A stretch of DNA of 64,000 nt from Garcia nutans (Eukaryota > Streptophyta > Magnoliopsida > Malpighiales > Euphorbiaceae). Shown here piece after piece: positions 11,676 through 22,383 of this stretch. A model generated the notes under the pieces. The model was given only the letters and a program-made list of their open reading frames with translations. It had not been told where the DNA came from and did not search any database. The stretch is taken from positions 11,674,001-11,738,000 of the forward strand of contig CANTUV010000024.1 of assembly GCA_947685225.1 (NCBI GenBank). The letters are read 5' to 3'. Position 1 is the stretch's first letter, and every line of letters begins with the position of its first letter. The position numbers and the translations under genes were made by a program.

Positions 11676-12109
11676 TATAACAATTATGAAGAATCTCATA
11701 CGCCAATACCAAAGAGATTAATATGGAATGTCTACTAGAGCACAAGTCAATGTCTAGCCAATGACATAAAATAAAGGTGCTTAACCTTTTTAATTTTTTA
11801 AGTAATTATTTTTAATTTTTTTCTTTCTCTTATTTTATTTTATTTTTATTTTATCTTCTTTTTCTTTCAAAATCCTTGAAAATCTCTCTATTTTAGGTAT
11901 AATGGACACAATAATGGAAAAAAATTGCTACCACTTTCACCCTTCCATTTTCATCCACAATAAAAAATCATGAGTAAAAGAAGCAACTGACCCATCTCCA
12001 CCAATCTGATTAAGAAAATTTTAGGGAGTGATTTTGTTCTTAATTTTTATTTTATATCTATATTTACACATTCGGGACATATAATTTTGGAGATATATTT
12101 ACACATTCC
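11676..12109 (+). other. Athila-like 3' untranslated remnant
   Basis: No ORF. It contains a T-rich run at about 11790-11880 and runs into the 3' LTR similarity. It is what is left between the protease and the LTR after the pol deletion. No clear polypurine tract was found; the best purine run, attttggagata, is near 12084. Confidence 0.5.
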
Positions 12110-12740
12110 ACCAATTTGACAGCTGGCATTTAATTTATTTTGATGCTTTGGAGATATAATTTTGGAGAGATTTTGAAGGATACATCTGATTTTGTAATCT
12201 CCTATTAGCTAGGAATTTAATTTGAGATATTATTGTTTATTTTTCTTTATTATTTTTCTTATTAGTTTTCCTAATTAGATTTAATTTAGGAAATCTCTAG
12301 GTTTAAGAGTATTTAAGCTAGTATTTCCAGCAACCCTAGCAACGTTTATTCAACATTTTGGCTGCTGAAAATTTATAGATTATTAACATTTTCTTTTATT
12401 TAAATTAGGAGCAACTAATTTACATCTTGATTGAAGGGTAATTGAAGTTTATATTCACGAATTGTGAGACCTAAATAACTTTATCTTTTCTCTTCTTTAA
12501 TATTCAATATTTATATACTCTCTGTGGTTTATTGTTGTTTTGCTAATTAATCTATAGGGACTATTGCTTGGTTAGTTAAATAACATAACGCTATTCAAAG
12601 TGCTTGAATCCGTAATTGTTCTCAACGCTTTGATTTAGGTAGCAATTAGGAGTACCCTAAAAGATTATATAGTCTAATTAAATAAATCTTGAAGTTGGGT
12701 TTATTAGTTAGAATTAGGTCCTTCTAATTCGTAAGAGTAT
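12110..12740 (+). repeat. Athila-like element, 3' LTR (cut by insertion)
   Basis: Direct repeat of the 5' LTR from aatttgacagct onward, about 85-90% alike by eye. Similarity stops at 12740, where a Tat-family LTR begins with TGTGAACC. The remaining part of this LTR must lie beyond the right edge of the window if it survives. Confidence 0.65.
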
Positions 12741-12960
12741 TGTGAACCTCTAATTTTTTACCTAGCTTAGATAATTGGAAAAATGTAAAGTTAGAAAAAT
12801 TAGCAAAATATGTATTAATTTTCTTTGCATTAAAAAAATGATGAGAAAGGGCACGCTGCACAGCAGCCCTCAATCTTCTCATAGGGCCATGTTGCATATG
12901 AATTGTTTGAGTCATGCACATCTTGGATAAATTTTGAGCTCCTATAAATAGAAGTCCACT
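12741..12960 (+). repeat. Tat element 3, left piece of 5' LTR
   Basis: Starts TGTGAACC at the point where the Athila LTR is interrupted, and ends at CCACT (12956-12960), the left TSD of element 2. It contains a TATA-like cctataaatag near 12941. The other half of this LTR resumes at 46488 after element 2 and its right TSD CCACT (46483-46487). The start is inferred from loss of Athila similarity. Confidence 0.6.
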
Positions 12961-13130
12961 TGTAGACCCTTAATTTTTGATCTAGTCCAGTCCGTTATTT
13001 TTTTATATAGTCCAAAATAATTTTTTTGGTATTTTAATTAAATAATATTTATTTTAGCATTTATTATTTATAATTTTTAATAAAAATAAAAATGGTAAAG
13101 TTAATAAAAATATATAATAATAAAAATAAA

Positions 13131-13440
13131 AAATAAAAAAAAATCGACGACGAAAAAATCGTCGACGAAAAAATTTCATCGTCGAAGGTCCAATTGGCCA
13201 AGGCCAATTCGCCCGCAAGAATTTCCTGTGGCGAATTGGCTGGCCTCCTAGCCAATTTCGCCAGCGCTCGCAATTTTCGCCCACCAGTTCTCGCAGTCCT
13301 CGCCAACGCTCGCAGTTTTTGCCAACAAAATTTTTTAAGGCAATTTTTTTCGAAACCAAATTCTATTCGATTTCTTTTCTTAATTAATTTTAGTTTCCTT
13401 AAATAATTAGAATTAGGTTTATGATTTTTCTTATAAATAA
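13131..13440 (+). promoter_or_regulatory. U3 GC-rich palindrome block and TATA box
   Basis: A GC-rich island in AT-rich DNA. Inverted repeats: TCGACGA/TCGTCGA at 13144-13165 and again at 13162-13185, and GCCAATTCGCC (13203-13213) against GGCGAATTGGC (13230-13240). Variants of gccaatt and gctcgc recur to 13320. The TATA box cttataaata follows at 13430. The position upstream of TATA fits a promoter/enhancer part of U3, which is inference. Confidence 0.6.
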
Positions 13441-14535
13441 GACTTTAAAACTCAGAATTAAGGGACTGGAACTTTGGGATCGAGACTTTGATTAGGGGAT
13501 CAAAACTTGGACTTTTAAACTTGGATTACAGAAACCCTAGCCAGAGAAGATTAGCAAGAAGCAAGCAATCAACAATTCATCAAAGGTAGCCACACTGCCT
13601 TTGTCTTTGTTCATCTAGAAAGTAATTTTTTGATGGAACCAACGAACGGAGGTTTGAATATCTATTTTCTTTATTTATTTCATTACAGTAGCTTCATCAT
13701 TCAAATTGAATTAATTCATTATACAAATTAATCAAAAACCTTAAAACCCTAAATTGTTTCTTCTGTTTCCAAAACCTTAAAAACCATAAAAAGTTTCTTC
13801 TAAACCTTAAGAACCCTAAATCCGTTTCTTCTATTTCAAAAAACCTTAAAAACATTAAATTGTTTCTCCTATTTCCAAAAACTTTAAAAAACCCTAAACT
13901 ATTTTCCTCTAACTTTTTTTTCCAAAATTTCCAAATATTTTCTTAAATCTCCAAACCATAACCTACTTTACAGTTTCTAAAAATCATGATTATTTTACAA
14001 GACTTTAAACTGTTTTCTTAAATTCTAAAATCAAATATGTTTTCCAAGATGTCAAAAACCCTAATTCTCTCAAAGCTAATACGGTAAACCCTAGTTTTCC
14101 TAAATTCTAATCCTTAAAACCTTAAAATCTTATAAACCTAAACCTTAAAACTCAATACAGTAAATCTAAAATCACAATCTAGTAACTAAGAGATATAAAC
14201 TTAATATCTTAAGATTCTAAAACCCTAATTTCATAATGTTACCCCTAAACCCTAATTGATTCATGAAATCCTAATCCATTCCAATTTTCCAAAACCTTTA
14301 CAGCAGGTTAAACAAATAACAATAATAATATTAATTAAAGAACTTTAAATAGAAACAGTAAATCCTAATTTGTATCTTTACTTGCTTTATTTTTAGATTT
14401 GATTATGTAGTCTATTATATGTTTTGGTGGTTGATTTATTTAATTTCAATGCTTGATTTATTTAATTTATGATGGATGGATATTTTCTTTATTATCATGA
14501 TTATTATTTGTTTGTTTTAGTATTAAAATTGTATG

Positions 14536-14704
14536 AGGTATGTTTCTACTTTGTGGGTACCTTATTAATTAATTTCTATGTAATTTAAATTTTTTTTATA
14601 TTTTGGACCAATGTAAAGGGCATGTTTCCACCTTTCGGTGGGTGTCCTATTTAGTTTAGACATGAACAATGTAAGGACATGTTTTCATCCTCGGATGGGT
14701 GTCC
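14536..14704 (+). other. Three tandem stem-loops of one design in the Tat LTR
   Basis: Hairpins at 14536-14562 (AGGTA/TACCT), 14618-14647 (outer GGGCA/TGTCC, inner CCACC/GGTGG) and 14675-14704 (outer GGACA/TGTCC, inner CATC/GATG). Each has atgttt on the 5' side and gggt on the 3' side. The same trio occurs at 45926-46093 and 53929-54107 with paired changes, for example GGATAC/GTATCC for the second outer stem. They lie downstream of TATA and so would be transcribed into the 5' leader. Confidence 0.65.
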
Positions 14705-15094
14705 ATTTATTTGCTTTGTTTGGACATTGCTTTGATTTTAATATAATGATGCTTTATTTCAATTGTTGCATGTAATATGGATAATATTATTATACTTAAG
14801 AATTTTATAATATTAAGACCTGCAAAGGAGGCCGGTTCTAATGAACCTGGCGTTGTGGGGGTGCTAGGTCATTTCTCACCTTTCCCACATGTGCCCAACT
14901 TTTCGAACCCACTAGGGGGTTGGGAATTTCTTAGGAATCGAGTCATCCACCCCTTTCTTTTTCCCGACCTGTCCGGGTGGTGACTCCATTTTCTCATGAC
15001 CTAGGTCCGTGTTCTCTAAGGCCCCGAGCCTAAACAGTGCCGAAGTCGTAAGAACTATTCCACAGAGAGTGGGGGCAAAAATCCCCGCTCACAG

Positions 15095-15112
15095 TGGCGA
15101 CTCCACTGGGGA
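15095..15112 (+). other. Primer binding site, tRNA-Arg
   Basis: TGGCGACTCCACTGGGGA is complementary, with one difference, to the 3' end of plant tRNA-Arg (ACG), which reads CCCCAGCGGAGTCGCCA. It lies one base after the LTR. tRNA-Arg priming is known for Ogre elements. Confidence 0.9.
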
Positions 15113-16284
15113 TAAGAGAAGTTGATTATGTTGGTCTTTATATTATTCTATTCTTTCTTATAATGATATTATCCATTGCATCATATTAGATTGCATTGTG
15201 TGTGTGAGTTAGGACGCCCGTGTTACCCGTGTTGTGTTATGTAAGGGATACCATACTTTCACTCAAGGTATGGAGATCAAGCATGACATAACCACACATA
15301 GCCTCGTACCATTTGGTATATACTTGCTATGGGAACCTAAGCCTTTTAACCCAAAGACTAAAGCTCATGTAATTGCTTTAGTTACTTTCCTTAGGTTTTT
15401 ACCCCAAATGCATGTTGTTTGACTATGGTTAGTTTATCTTGGTTTAAATCATGGCTTATTTGGTTTGTTCTTTTTCTAATATGACCTAAGAACATTGTAA
15501 GCTCAAAATAAAATTTTCTTTAAAGTCCAAAAAACCAAAGCTATTTTCAAAACTTTTCAAGATGGTCTTTGGACATAAGACTTTTCTAAAAACAAATCAA
15601 AAATTCTTTTGCTCATAACCCAAATACTAAGCCCAAAATCCATTTTTTCTAAAATTTTCTTTTACAATGGGCTTAGAAACAAAATTATTTTTATCCAACC
15701 TTTTCTTACAAAGAGCTTGCAAATTATTTAGGTCAATTATGAAATGCTGAAAATCAATTGGGAGCCTAGTTTATACTAAGAATAAATTAACCATGGGTTT
15801 GTTTTTGGCATGAATCATTAGTTACGTTTTCAAGTGAGAAATCTATCTATAATAAACCTCTTAATTTAGTTTTAATCCAATATAGCATAAAAGCTACTTT
15901 AGTTGGTTGAATGGATTAAAACCTAATTAATGGGAATTATTATGAACTGATTTCCATTTTCGAAAATATAACTATTAGTTGAAACGTCCGAGGGAAATAT
16001 TCGAAAACAAGGTACCCCATGTTGGTATTTTGTTAACCATATACCTAGGAAAAGAGACTCGGCATTCGTGTGTGGATGTTATAAGGTTAGAAGGAATGTC
16101 CTATTTGTCCTTGTTTATTAGTTGTTCATGCATACATGCATACATACATACATTTACATCTCATATCATTAATCCTCTCTGGCTCATAGCCCTGGATTAC
16201 GATAGTTCAAAAGCTTACGATAATCCAACCTACGCCTGAAGCAAAGAATCTAGCAACGACTCAATCACTTGCTCACCAAAAGCA
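15113..16284 (+). other. Untranslated leader of Tat element 2
   Basis: About 1.2 kb between primer site and gag without a credible gene. Its counterpart in copy 4b (54478-55600) aligns along its length (gggataccatactttcactc, catgcatac repeats near 16130), showing it is an element part and not a host sequence. The ORFs at 15234 and 15979 are not conserved as frames. Confidence 0.7.
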
Positions 16285-17353
16285 ATGGAACCTGAACAAA
16301 TTCAAAGAATGGTGGATGATGCCCTCAATGCCAAGATGGAAGAAATAAAAAGGCCTTAGCTGAGACCATGAAGGACCAATTGATTGCAATTTTAGGAAAT
16401 CATGCCGAAGCATCTACTAGCATTAAGAAGCCAAAGGACAAAGGGAAGACTAAAGTTGTTGAAGTGGTTTTTGATGATGATAAGGTGATCATTGATGATG
16501 ATGATGATTGGGCTCAATATTTCCAAGATCCTCAAGACAAGAAGAAAGAACTAAAGATTGTTAAAAGATCAACTATGGAGAAAATCGAAGCTTCTGATGT
16601 TGAAAAGATGATTACAGACTTAGAAAAGAAATTTGAGAAGAAACTGAAAATCGAAGAAATGTCCGAAATTGATAAATTATTTGAGCTAGATGAAGAAGTT
16701 TCGTACAAGTTCAAGATGCGAAGTTTGATGGAACCAGAAATCCACATCTCCATGTGAAGCATTATATCACTGCTATGCAGTCTGCCCGAGCTACTAAAGC
16801 TCAAACTCTAAGGTACTTTATACTCTCATTGGACCCTGTTGTCCAAAATTGGTTCAATACCTTAGATGATGGAACACAAAAGAGTTGGGATTTGCTATAC
16901 AAGGCCTTCATCCAACAATATGGATACAATGTTGAAATGGAAGTTACCTTAATGGAAGTTGAGTCCATTAGGCAATGACCAAATGAACATTTTGTGGACT
17001 ATGTGAAAAGATGGAGAAACAAGGCCGCTTTGCTTAAGAAGAGGCCCGATGAATCCGATCAAATAAGGATGATTGTGAGAGGGGTGTTACCTAGTCTTCG
17101 TGAAAGGATGTCTCATACACTCATCCATGATTTCAAAGATCTTCTCCAAGCTGGTCTGCAAATCAAAGAATGGGAAAGAGAGAAGAACCGTTTTTCAACA
17201 AGAAAGAACGAGAAAGGAAACTATCAATCTGGTAGCCAAAGCATGCAAAAGGCGGTCGATGTAAACGCTACTAGCCAAGGAACAAGGAGGCAGTTTTCAA
17301 AATTGGGAAAACCGATGTCTTGGGTTCTCAATAAGCTTCAAAAAAAGGGATAG
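16285..17353 (+). pseudogene. Tat gag, N-terminal and capsid part, broken
   Basis: Starts ATG GAA CCT GAA (MEPEQIQRMVDDALNAKMEE), frameshifted near 16345, then 16368-16757 with an acidic block (DDDKVIIDDDDDWAQYF) and a Lys/Glu-rich likely coiled coil (EKKFEKKLKIEEMSEIDKLF). It shifts again near 16745, then has the retrotransposon gag core FILSLDPVVQNWFNTL and WDLLYKAFIQQYG, a TGA at 16976-16978, and DYVKRWRNKAALL...IRMIVRGVLPSLRERM to 17353. Copy 4b (55573-56629) has the same order. Capsid protein in an active element; dead here. Confidence 0.8.
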
Positions 17354-17377
17354 TTACAACCCTTAAATCCTCGTCCT

Positions 17378-18209
17378 TTGCCTAATCCTCTCCCACCTAA
17401 TTTTGACACTAAAGCATTTTGTCAATTTCATCAAATGCAAGGATTTGACATGGATAGATGTATGAGGTTGAGACATGAGATCCAAAATCTAATTGATAGT
17501 GGGAAGCTACCAGAACCCAACAAGCCGAACACCAAAAACAATCCATTACCAAAGTTTAATAGAGTACCACCACCGGCAACCTTCATGATTGGAGGAGGTT
17601 TGCATGAAGATTTTGTCATGTCTTCTTTTAAAGATGTGGGTGGAGAAACAACCAAAGAAGAAGTGGTATTTGGAAAAATTAAACAAGCTATGGTGGGCAG
17701 ATAAGTAGCAATTTGTATTGTCAATGGGTTTTGGGATTCAAGCGATAGTGAGGACAATCTTGTATCCAAGAAGGAGGAATGGACCTAGTCCGAGCCCAAA
17801 GAAGATGAAGTAATGAACACTAAATCCGGTAAGCCTTATGTAAGGCCACCGCCTAAGGAGCTAGAAATTAATAAAGGAAAGGAAGTTGAAGTAGGGAATA
17901 AAGAATAGGAAGATGATACTGTGCTCAAGCAATTGAAAGGAACCCAAGCAAGTGTTAGCATTTGGAACTTATTGGTTACTTCTAAAAAACACCGAGAGAC
18001 TATGGCCAAGGCCTTGGCTAGCATGCCAGTTTCTACCTCCACAACACTGGAGGAGCTAATCAACTTCATAAAAATTGGAGAAGCAATGAAATGTGAAGAT
18101 ATTCAAGAGAAGAGTGAAGTTAATATGGGAGCGGTTTCTTTCTCAGATTCGGATTTACCGGAAGAGGGGAGAGATCACATCCGCCCTCTCTTTATCAAAA
18201 TAGAAATCA
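17378..18209 (+). pseudogene. Tat gag C-terminal part with zinc-knuckle-like motif
   Basis: Begins NPLPPNFDTKAFCQFHQMQG and has a Cys/His set (FCQFH...FDMDRC, residues 11-28) typical of Tat gag nucleocapsid, where most family members read GHDTDKC; here GH has become GF. Then RLRHEIQNLIDSGKLPEPNK and VPPPATFMIGGGLHEDFV. A stop at 17702 and others near 17787 and 17906 interrupt it. A last open part runs from 17921 to 18209 and ends in the protease N-terminus (GRDHIRPLFIKIEI), where a solo LTR is inserted. The frame resumes at 20755 beyond the TSD. Confidence 0.75.
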
Positions 18210-18526
18210 TGTAACACCCCGATACCTTATATAAGTACTATACATATACTTAGTATACATACGGTAAGTATATAAAGTATAAGGATGTCACTTCATTATT
18301 TTTTTAAAAACCTGTAAAAGAAATTCCAAAACATAATACATTAATTTAAATAACATTTACCACATCATTATTTTTATCAAAAACTTCATTTATACATATA
18401 ATTACTTTCTCGACATAAATACATCAATATAAAAGTTATACATGTATGCATTACCCTCTAGTTGGTCTCGACAAACTTATACTCTTCTTGTGGCATAACG
18501 AAAGACTTCAAATCTTCCACCTATTT

Positions 18527-18567
18527 ACCTGCGCGAATACACACCCGCGCTAAGCCCGAGAGCTTAG
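18527..18567 (-). other. Conserved double hairpin with CAGGT in the Tekay LTR
   Basis: On the minus strand CTAAGC/GCTTAG, then GCGCG/CGCGC, then CAGGT. On the plus strand: acctg 18527-18531, second stem 18531-18550, first stem arms 18550-18555 and 18562-18567. The same design occurs in all six Tekay-type LTRs of the window. Confidence 0.7.
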
Positions 18568-18808
18568 TAGACCAAATATAAAATACAACATATAATATAG
18601 AAGTATTAGCATATAATGATATATCAATTCAATGTATAAATAAATTCTTATCATATTTTCTTTTCTTTTTAATTGCATCTTTTATATATCCTAGCTAATT
18701 CCATATATGATGTATATATATATACATAATATCATCACTAACTCCAATCCATCACCAATACTCAAAATCAATATATTAATATACCCACATTATATGTATC
18801 ATTCCAAT

Positions 18809-19130
18809 CATGAATCACATTTCAAATGCTCACAATAATATTGCAATACACACATTACATATCATATCAATTATGAATCACATTCCCAATGCTCACAATA
18901 ATATTGCAACACACATTTTACATATCATATCAATTATGAATCACATTTCCAATGCTCACAATAATATTGCAACACACATATTACATATCATATCAATTAT
19001 GAATCACATTTCCACTGCTCACAATAATATTGCAATACACACATTACATATCATATCAATTATGAATCACATTCCCAATGCTCACAATAATATTGCAATA
19101 CACACATTACATATCATATCAATTATGAAT
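18809..19130. repeat. 63-bp minisatellite in the solo LTR
   Basis: Units start at 18809, 18872, 18935, 18998, 19061 and a partial one at 19124, each beginning (c/t)atgaatcacatt and carrying gctcacaataatattgca. The period is exactly 63 bases, so every frame without a stop stays open and produces a spurious 21-residue repeat ORF. The related LTR at 27008 has only about two loose copies (29115-29200, minus-sense equivalent), so the array expanded in this subfamily. Confidence 0.85.
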
Positions 19131-19229
19131 CCACCATAAATCTCATTTATTTCAACACTTGTATTTCACATTGGCAACAAAGACAGACTCGGGCCCAAAA
19201 CACTAATATGCCATTCGACTTTCAGAGTT

Positions 19230-19502
19230 AATGCTTTGGTTTAATTATCACATTTATCATTATCCCAACTAGGATTCAAGGATTAGGTTCAACCAAGCTT
19301 CAAGGGGAACAAAGCATGCTAAGTATCAACCCAACTTGGCTTCAAGAACCAATCCAACCTAGCTTTAAGGGTTGTAACATCTCAATTAGGCTTCAAGGAC
19401 TAGACCCAACCAAGCTTCAAGGGGAGTAAAACATGTTAAACTTCAACCCAACTTGGCTTCAAGGATCAAGCCCAACCTAACTTCAAGAGATTGTTACCAT
19501 TA
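19230..19502 (-). repeat. Variable repeat cassette of the Tekay LTR, CTTGAAGC type
   Basis: Lies between CAGAGTT (19223-19229) and GGCATGCC/AACTCTG (19503-19510, 19522-19528). On the minus strand it consists of about nine degenerate units around CTTGAAGCC(A/T)AGTTGGG. It is shared with the 27008 LTR but absent from the other four LTRs, which have other repeats at this place. Confidence 0.75.
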
Positions 19503-20749
19503 GGCATGCCACCAACAACAAAACTCTGAAAATGAATAACATATTAGACACACAATTCATTCATTATTTCATTATCAATTTCATTCTCATTCACATCATC
19601 ATTTACATCATCATAGCCAACCACAATGGCATCATTTAGGCAAACATGCCTCACATATCTCAATTGAATTGTCATAGCCAATCACAATGGCTTCACAACA
19701 TATCATATCTTAATCCATATGATACATATAGCATCATTGATATAACAATTTCAAAGTATATCATTCATATAATACATTGCCATACACAAGATTCACAAGG
19801 CATATAACATAACATTTCCTCATTTCTCCAAACACATTAACACCATTCATTACTAGAGCATTTATCATAACAAATTGCACATACCTTAAGAATGATCCTC
19901 ATTCCTTCCTACCTTTCCCATTTTATATTTCATCCAAATGTGTTAAGGTTCAAAGACATATAAGGATATACAATCAAATAGGGTTTATGCTTACCTTTTT
20001 AATGATCTTCACATCCTTCACATCATTCAATCATCACCTTAATCCAATTATATTAACAAAATAATAAATCACTTAACACATTTGCAAACAAATGTGTTAA
20101 GCCTCAAATCATGTAAATAAATACAATCATATGTATTGGTACTTACCTCAAGAACTATTCCCATCCATCTATACATTTCCTCTTCCAAGAACTCTTCACA
20201 TTATGTTCATGCAACACAATCTCTTTAAACCAAATAATGAAATTCCTTGAAATTTCAATTTGATTACTTGAAATCTCTATCAACCTTTGAGCTAAGAACT
20301 TCAAAACCTTGCTTTGCTCTTTTGCTTTCCCTTATTTTTGGTGAGCCGGCCAACACAATGAAGAAGAAGAAGAAATGATGATGAAAACACAAAGTCAAGC
20401 ACTCATTAAATACTCATCCAAAAGAAAGTTACTATAATACCCTCATACACATTTTAATTCTCTTTATAATTTCTTGCCCATTTTGGTAATTTCACACTTA
20501 ACAATCTAAATATCTTCTTCCCTTGACTAAGCACTTTGACTTGAATATATGTTATATATATTGCCATATACCCAACATATACACTTTCTCCATACATTGC
20601 TTTCTTTCCAAACAACACATAACCATTCTCTCTCAAATTCTTTTAACATTCAAATAAACCATACTCAAATACACCACTTATCAAATACACATTCAATTCA
20701 ATAATAACAATATTATCACAACTTCTAAGGCACACTTTGGGATATTACA

Positions 20750-21588
20750 AATCAAAGGGAAAAGGGCTCCATGTGTAATGGTCGATGATGGGTCCGCCAT
20801 AAATGTTTGTCCACTTATAATATTGCCAAAGCTAGCCATGTCAACAAGGGATCTAAACCTGACTGAGGTAACCATTCGGGCTTATGACAATACCAAGAGA
20901 CATTCCGAAGGAACTTTCAAAGCTACTGTCAAGGTTGGTCCAATTGATCTATTATTGAATTTGTTATTTTGGACATAGCTGTTACATTTGCCTTACTCTT
21001 GGGACGACCATGGTTTCATCCTCTTGGTGGAGTTCCTTCCACCCTTCATCAAAAGATCAAGTTCCCTAACGGAGTTGAGACAGTGGTCATCGAGGCCGAA
21101 GATAATGAAGTTGTTAATGCTCTAATGACTGAGAGGTCTCTCAATGGCTTCCAAATAGCTATAGTTTTTGATAATGAAGTAGTGGACTCCAAAGTCTTGA
21201 ATACGATGAAGAACATGAACTACCATCCCGGTGCTGGTCTTGGAAAGGGAAAGGCCAGTCTGACAAAGCTGCTAGATTTTAAAACTCAAACTTTCAAGAA
21301 GGGGTTGGAATATGATGAAGCAATAATGTCCAGCCAAAGAAGAATGAGAAGATGAGCTTACCGCCACTTAAAGAGATCTTTGTCAAAGCTCCAGACATGG
21401 GACCACTCCAAGGAAAGCCCGAGCCAATCATGTTTATGGGAAAGTTGATCCCAGGTTTTGAAATTTTTGCAGATGTTGCCGAGCTAGTGGAGCAAGTGAA
21501 GAAAGAGCTTACCCTGCCAACCAACAAAGAATCCAATCCGGAAGAGAAGAACAAAGCTGTCTTGAAAGCCAAGAAGACTCCGGAATAG
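20750..21588 (+). pseudogene. Tat protease and G-patch region, broken
   Basis: After the TSD the frame continues VMVDDGSAINVCPLIILPKL, the retropepsin active-site strand (D-G-S in place of D-T/S-G). A frameshift near 20965 leads to ALLLGRPWFHPLGGVPSTLH, the second protease strand and flap end. At residues 70-85 of the 20969 frame MNYHPGAGLGKGKASL is a G-patch motif, common in Tat elements between protease and RT. The last part (21352-21588) is linker; a TAG follows at 21586. The target site of element 5 in copy 4b falls inside the same G-patch codons. Confidence 0.8.
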
Positions 21589-22365
21589 ATTGCTGCCCTG
21601 GTTGAAGAGAAGTTTGAAGGCATTCTGCCTTATGATTATGAGAACAATGATTTTGATTTTGATTTTAATTTGTTTGCTTTGTATGAGGAGGATGATATTT
21701 TCTTTTCCAAAATGAATGCAATAAAGTCTAATTTTGCTTACTTGTGTGATGTTTCTCCTGATGGTTGCATACATTCAAATAGCACTTACATGAGCACCTT
21801 TAATATTAATTCTGTTAACACACAATCATTAAATTTGGGAACAATAAAAAATCCTAAAAACATTAGCATAGCATCTGACCTTACTCCTGATGAGAGAGAG
21901 AGATTTGAAAAAATATTCAAAAAATATGAAGAAGTATTTGCTTGGTCTTATAAGGATATGCCTGGAATAGATCGAGACATAGCCGAACATCTTATTCCTA
22001 CTTACACTCACATGAAACCTGTCAATCAAAAGCTTAGGTGATTAAGACCTGAGTGGGCTGAATTGGTTAAAGAAGAGGTCACTAAACAAATACATGTAAA
22101 GTTCCTTGAAGTGATAGAGTATCCAGATTGGCTAGCCAACATAGTATCCGTGCCAAAGAAAGATGGAAGAATAAGGGTCTGTGTGGACTATAGAGATTTA
22201 AATAAGGCTTCCCCTAAAGATGATTTTCCTTTACCCCATATAGATGTTCTCATTGATAGTGCAGCCTCTAGCGTGCTACACTCGTTTGTAGATGGATTTT
22301 TTGGATACAACCAAGTGTTAAAGGCCCAAGAGGATAAAGCTAAAACTGCTTTCATTACTACTTAG
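21589..22365 (+). pseudogene. Tat protease-RT linker and RT N-terminal part
   Basis: 21670-22041 is the linker with SDLTPDERERFEKIFKKYEE and FAWSYKDMPGIDRDIAEH, the usual lead-in to RT in this lineage. TGA at 22039 sits inside the RLRPEW segment. 22063-22365 is the RT N-terminus: VSVPKKDGRIRVCVDYRDLN, KASPKDDFPLPHIDVLID. TAG at 22363 falls where the family has a Trp in the TPWG turn. One frame throughout, so the breaks are nonsense changes. Confidence 0.85.
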
Positions 22366-22383
22366 GGTATATTTTATTATAGG

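Larger units (their letters stand above)
9134..12740 (+). mobile_element. Athila-like Ty3 retrotransposon remnant, pol deleted
   Basis: Two direct repeats (about 9134-10113 and 12110-12740) flank an internal region with a tRNA-Asp-type primer site, a decayed gag and an Athila-type protease. The protease is followed within about 450 bp by the second LTR, so RT, RNase H, integrase and any env-like ORF are gone. The 3' LTR is cut at 12740 by the next element. This is the outermost shell of the nested block. Confidence 0.75.
12961..15093 (+). repeat. Tat element 2, 5' LTR
   Basis: 2133 bp, TGTAGACC...GCTCACA, ending one base before the primer site. Parts: AT-rich head, GC-rich palindromic block (13144-13320), TATA box (cttataaata, 13430-13439), a region full of aaaccctaa units (about 13740-14300), three tandem stem-loops (14536-14704), and a 3' end with a gggg...cccc hairpin (15071-15086). 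The section from about 13910 to the end is repeated at 45281-46482. The head is shared with the LTRs starting at 51648 and 52565. Confidence 0.85.
18210..20749 (-). mobile_element. Solo Tekay-type LTR (subfamily 1) in the protease gene
   Basis: 2540 bp, on the minus strand TGTAATATCCC...GGGGTGTTACA, flanked by AATCA (18205-18209 and 20750-20754). Removing one repeat and the LTR makes the flanks collinear with copy 4b at 57505-57560, so the insertion is precise. No internal sequence is left: it is a solo LTR from LTR-LTR recombination. It holds a 63-bp minisatellite, a variable repeat cassette and the conserved double hairpin. The copy at 27008 is its closest relative in the window, in opposite orientation. 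Confidence 0.9.

Noticed and set aside
15234..16239. Leader ORFs of 62 and 86 codons in Tat element 2
   Set aside because: The collinear leader of copy 4b does not keep these frames.
18809..19139. Repetitive 109-codon ORF, and the possibility of a CRISPR-like array
   Set aside because: A 63-bp head-to-tail minisatellite has no unique spacers, and the sequence is plant LTR DNA.
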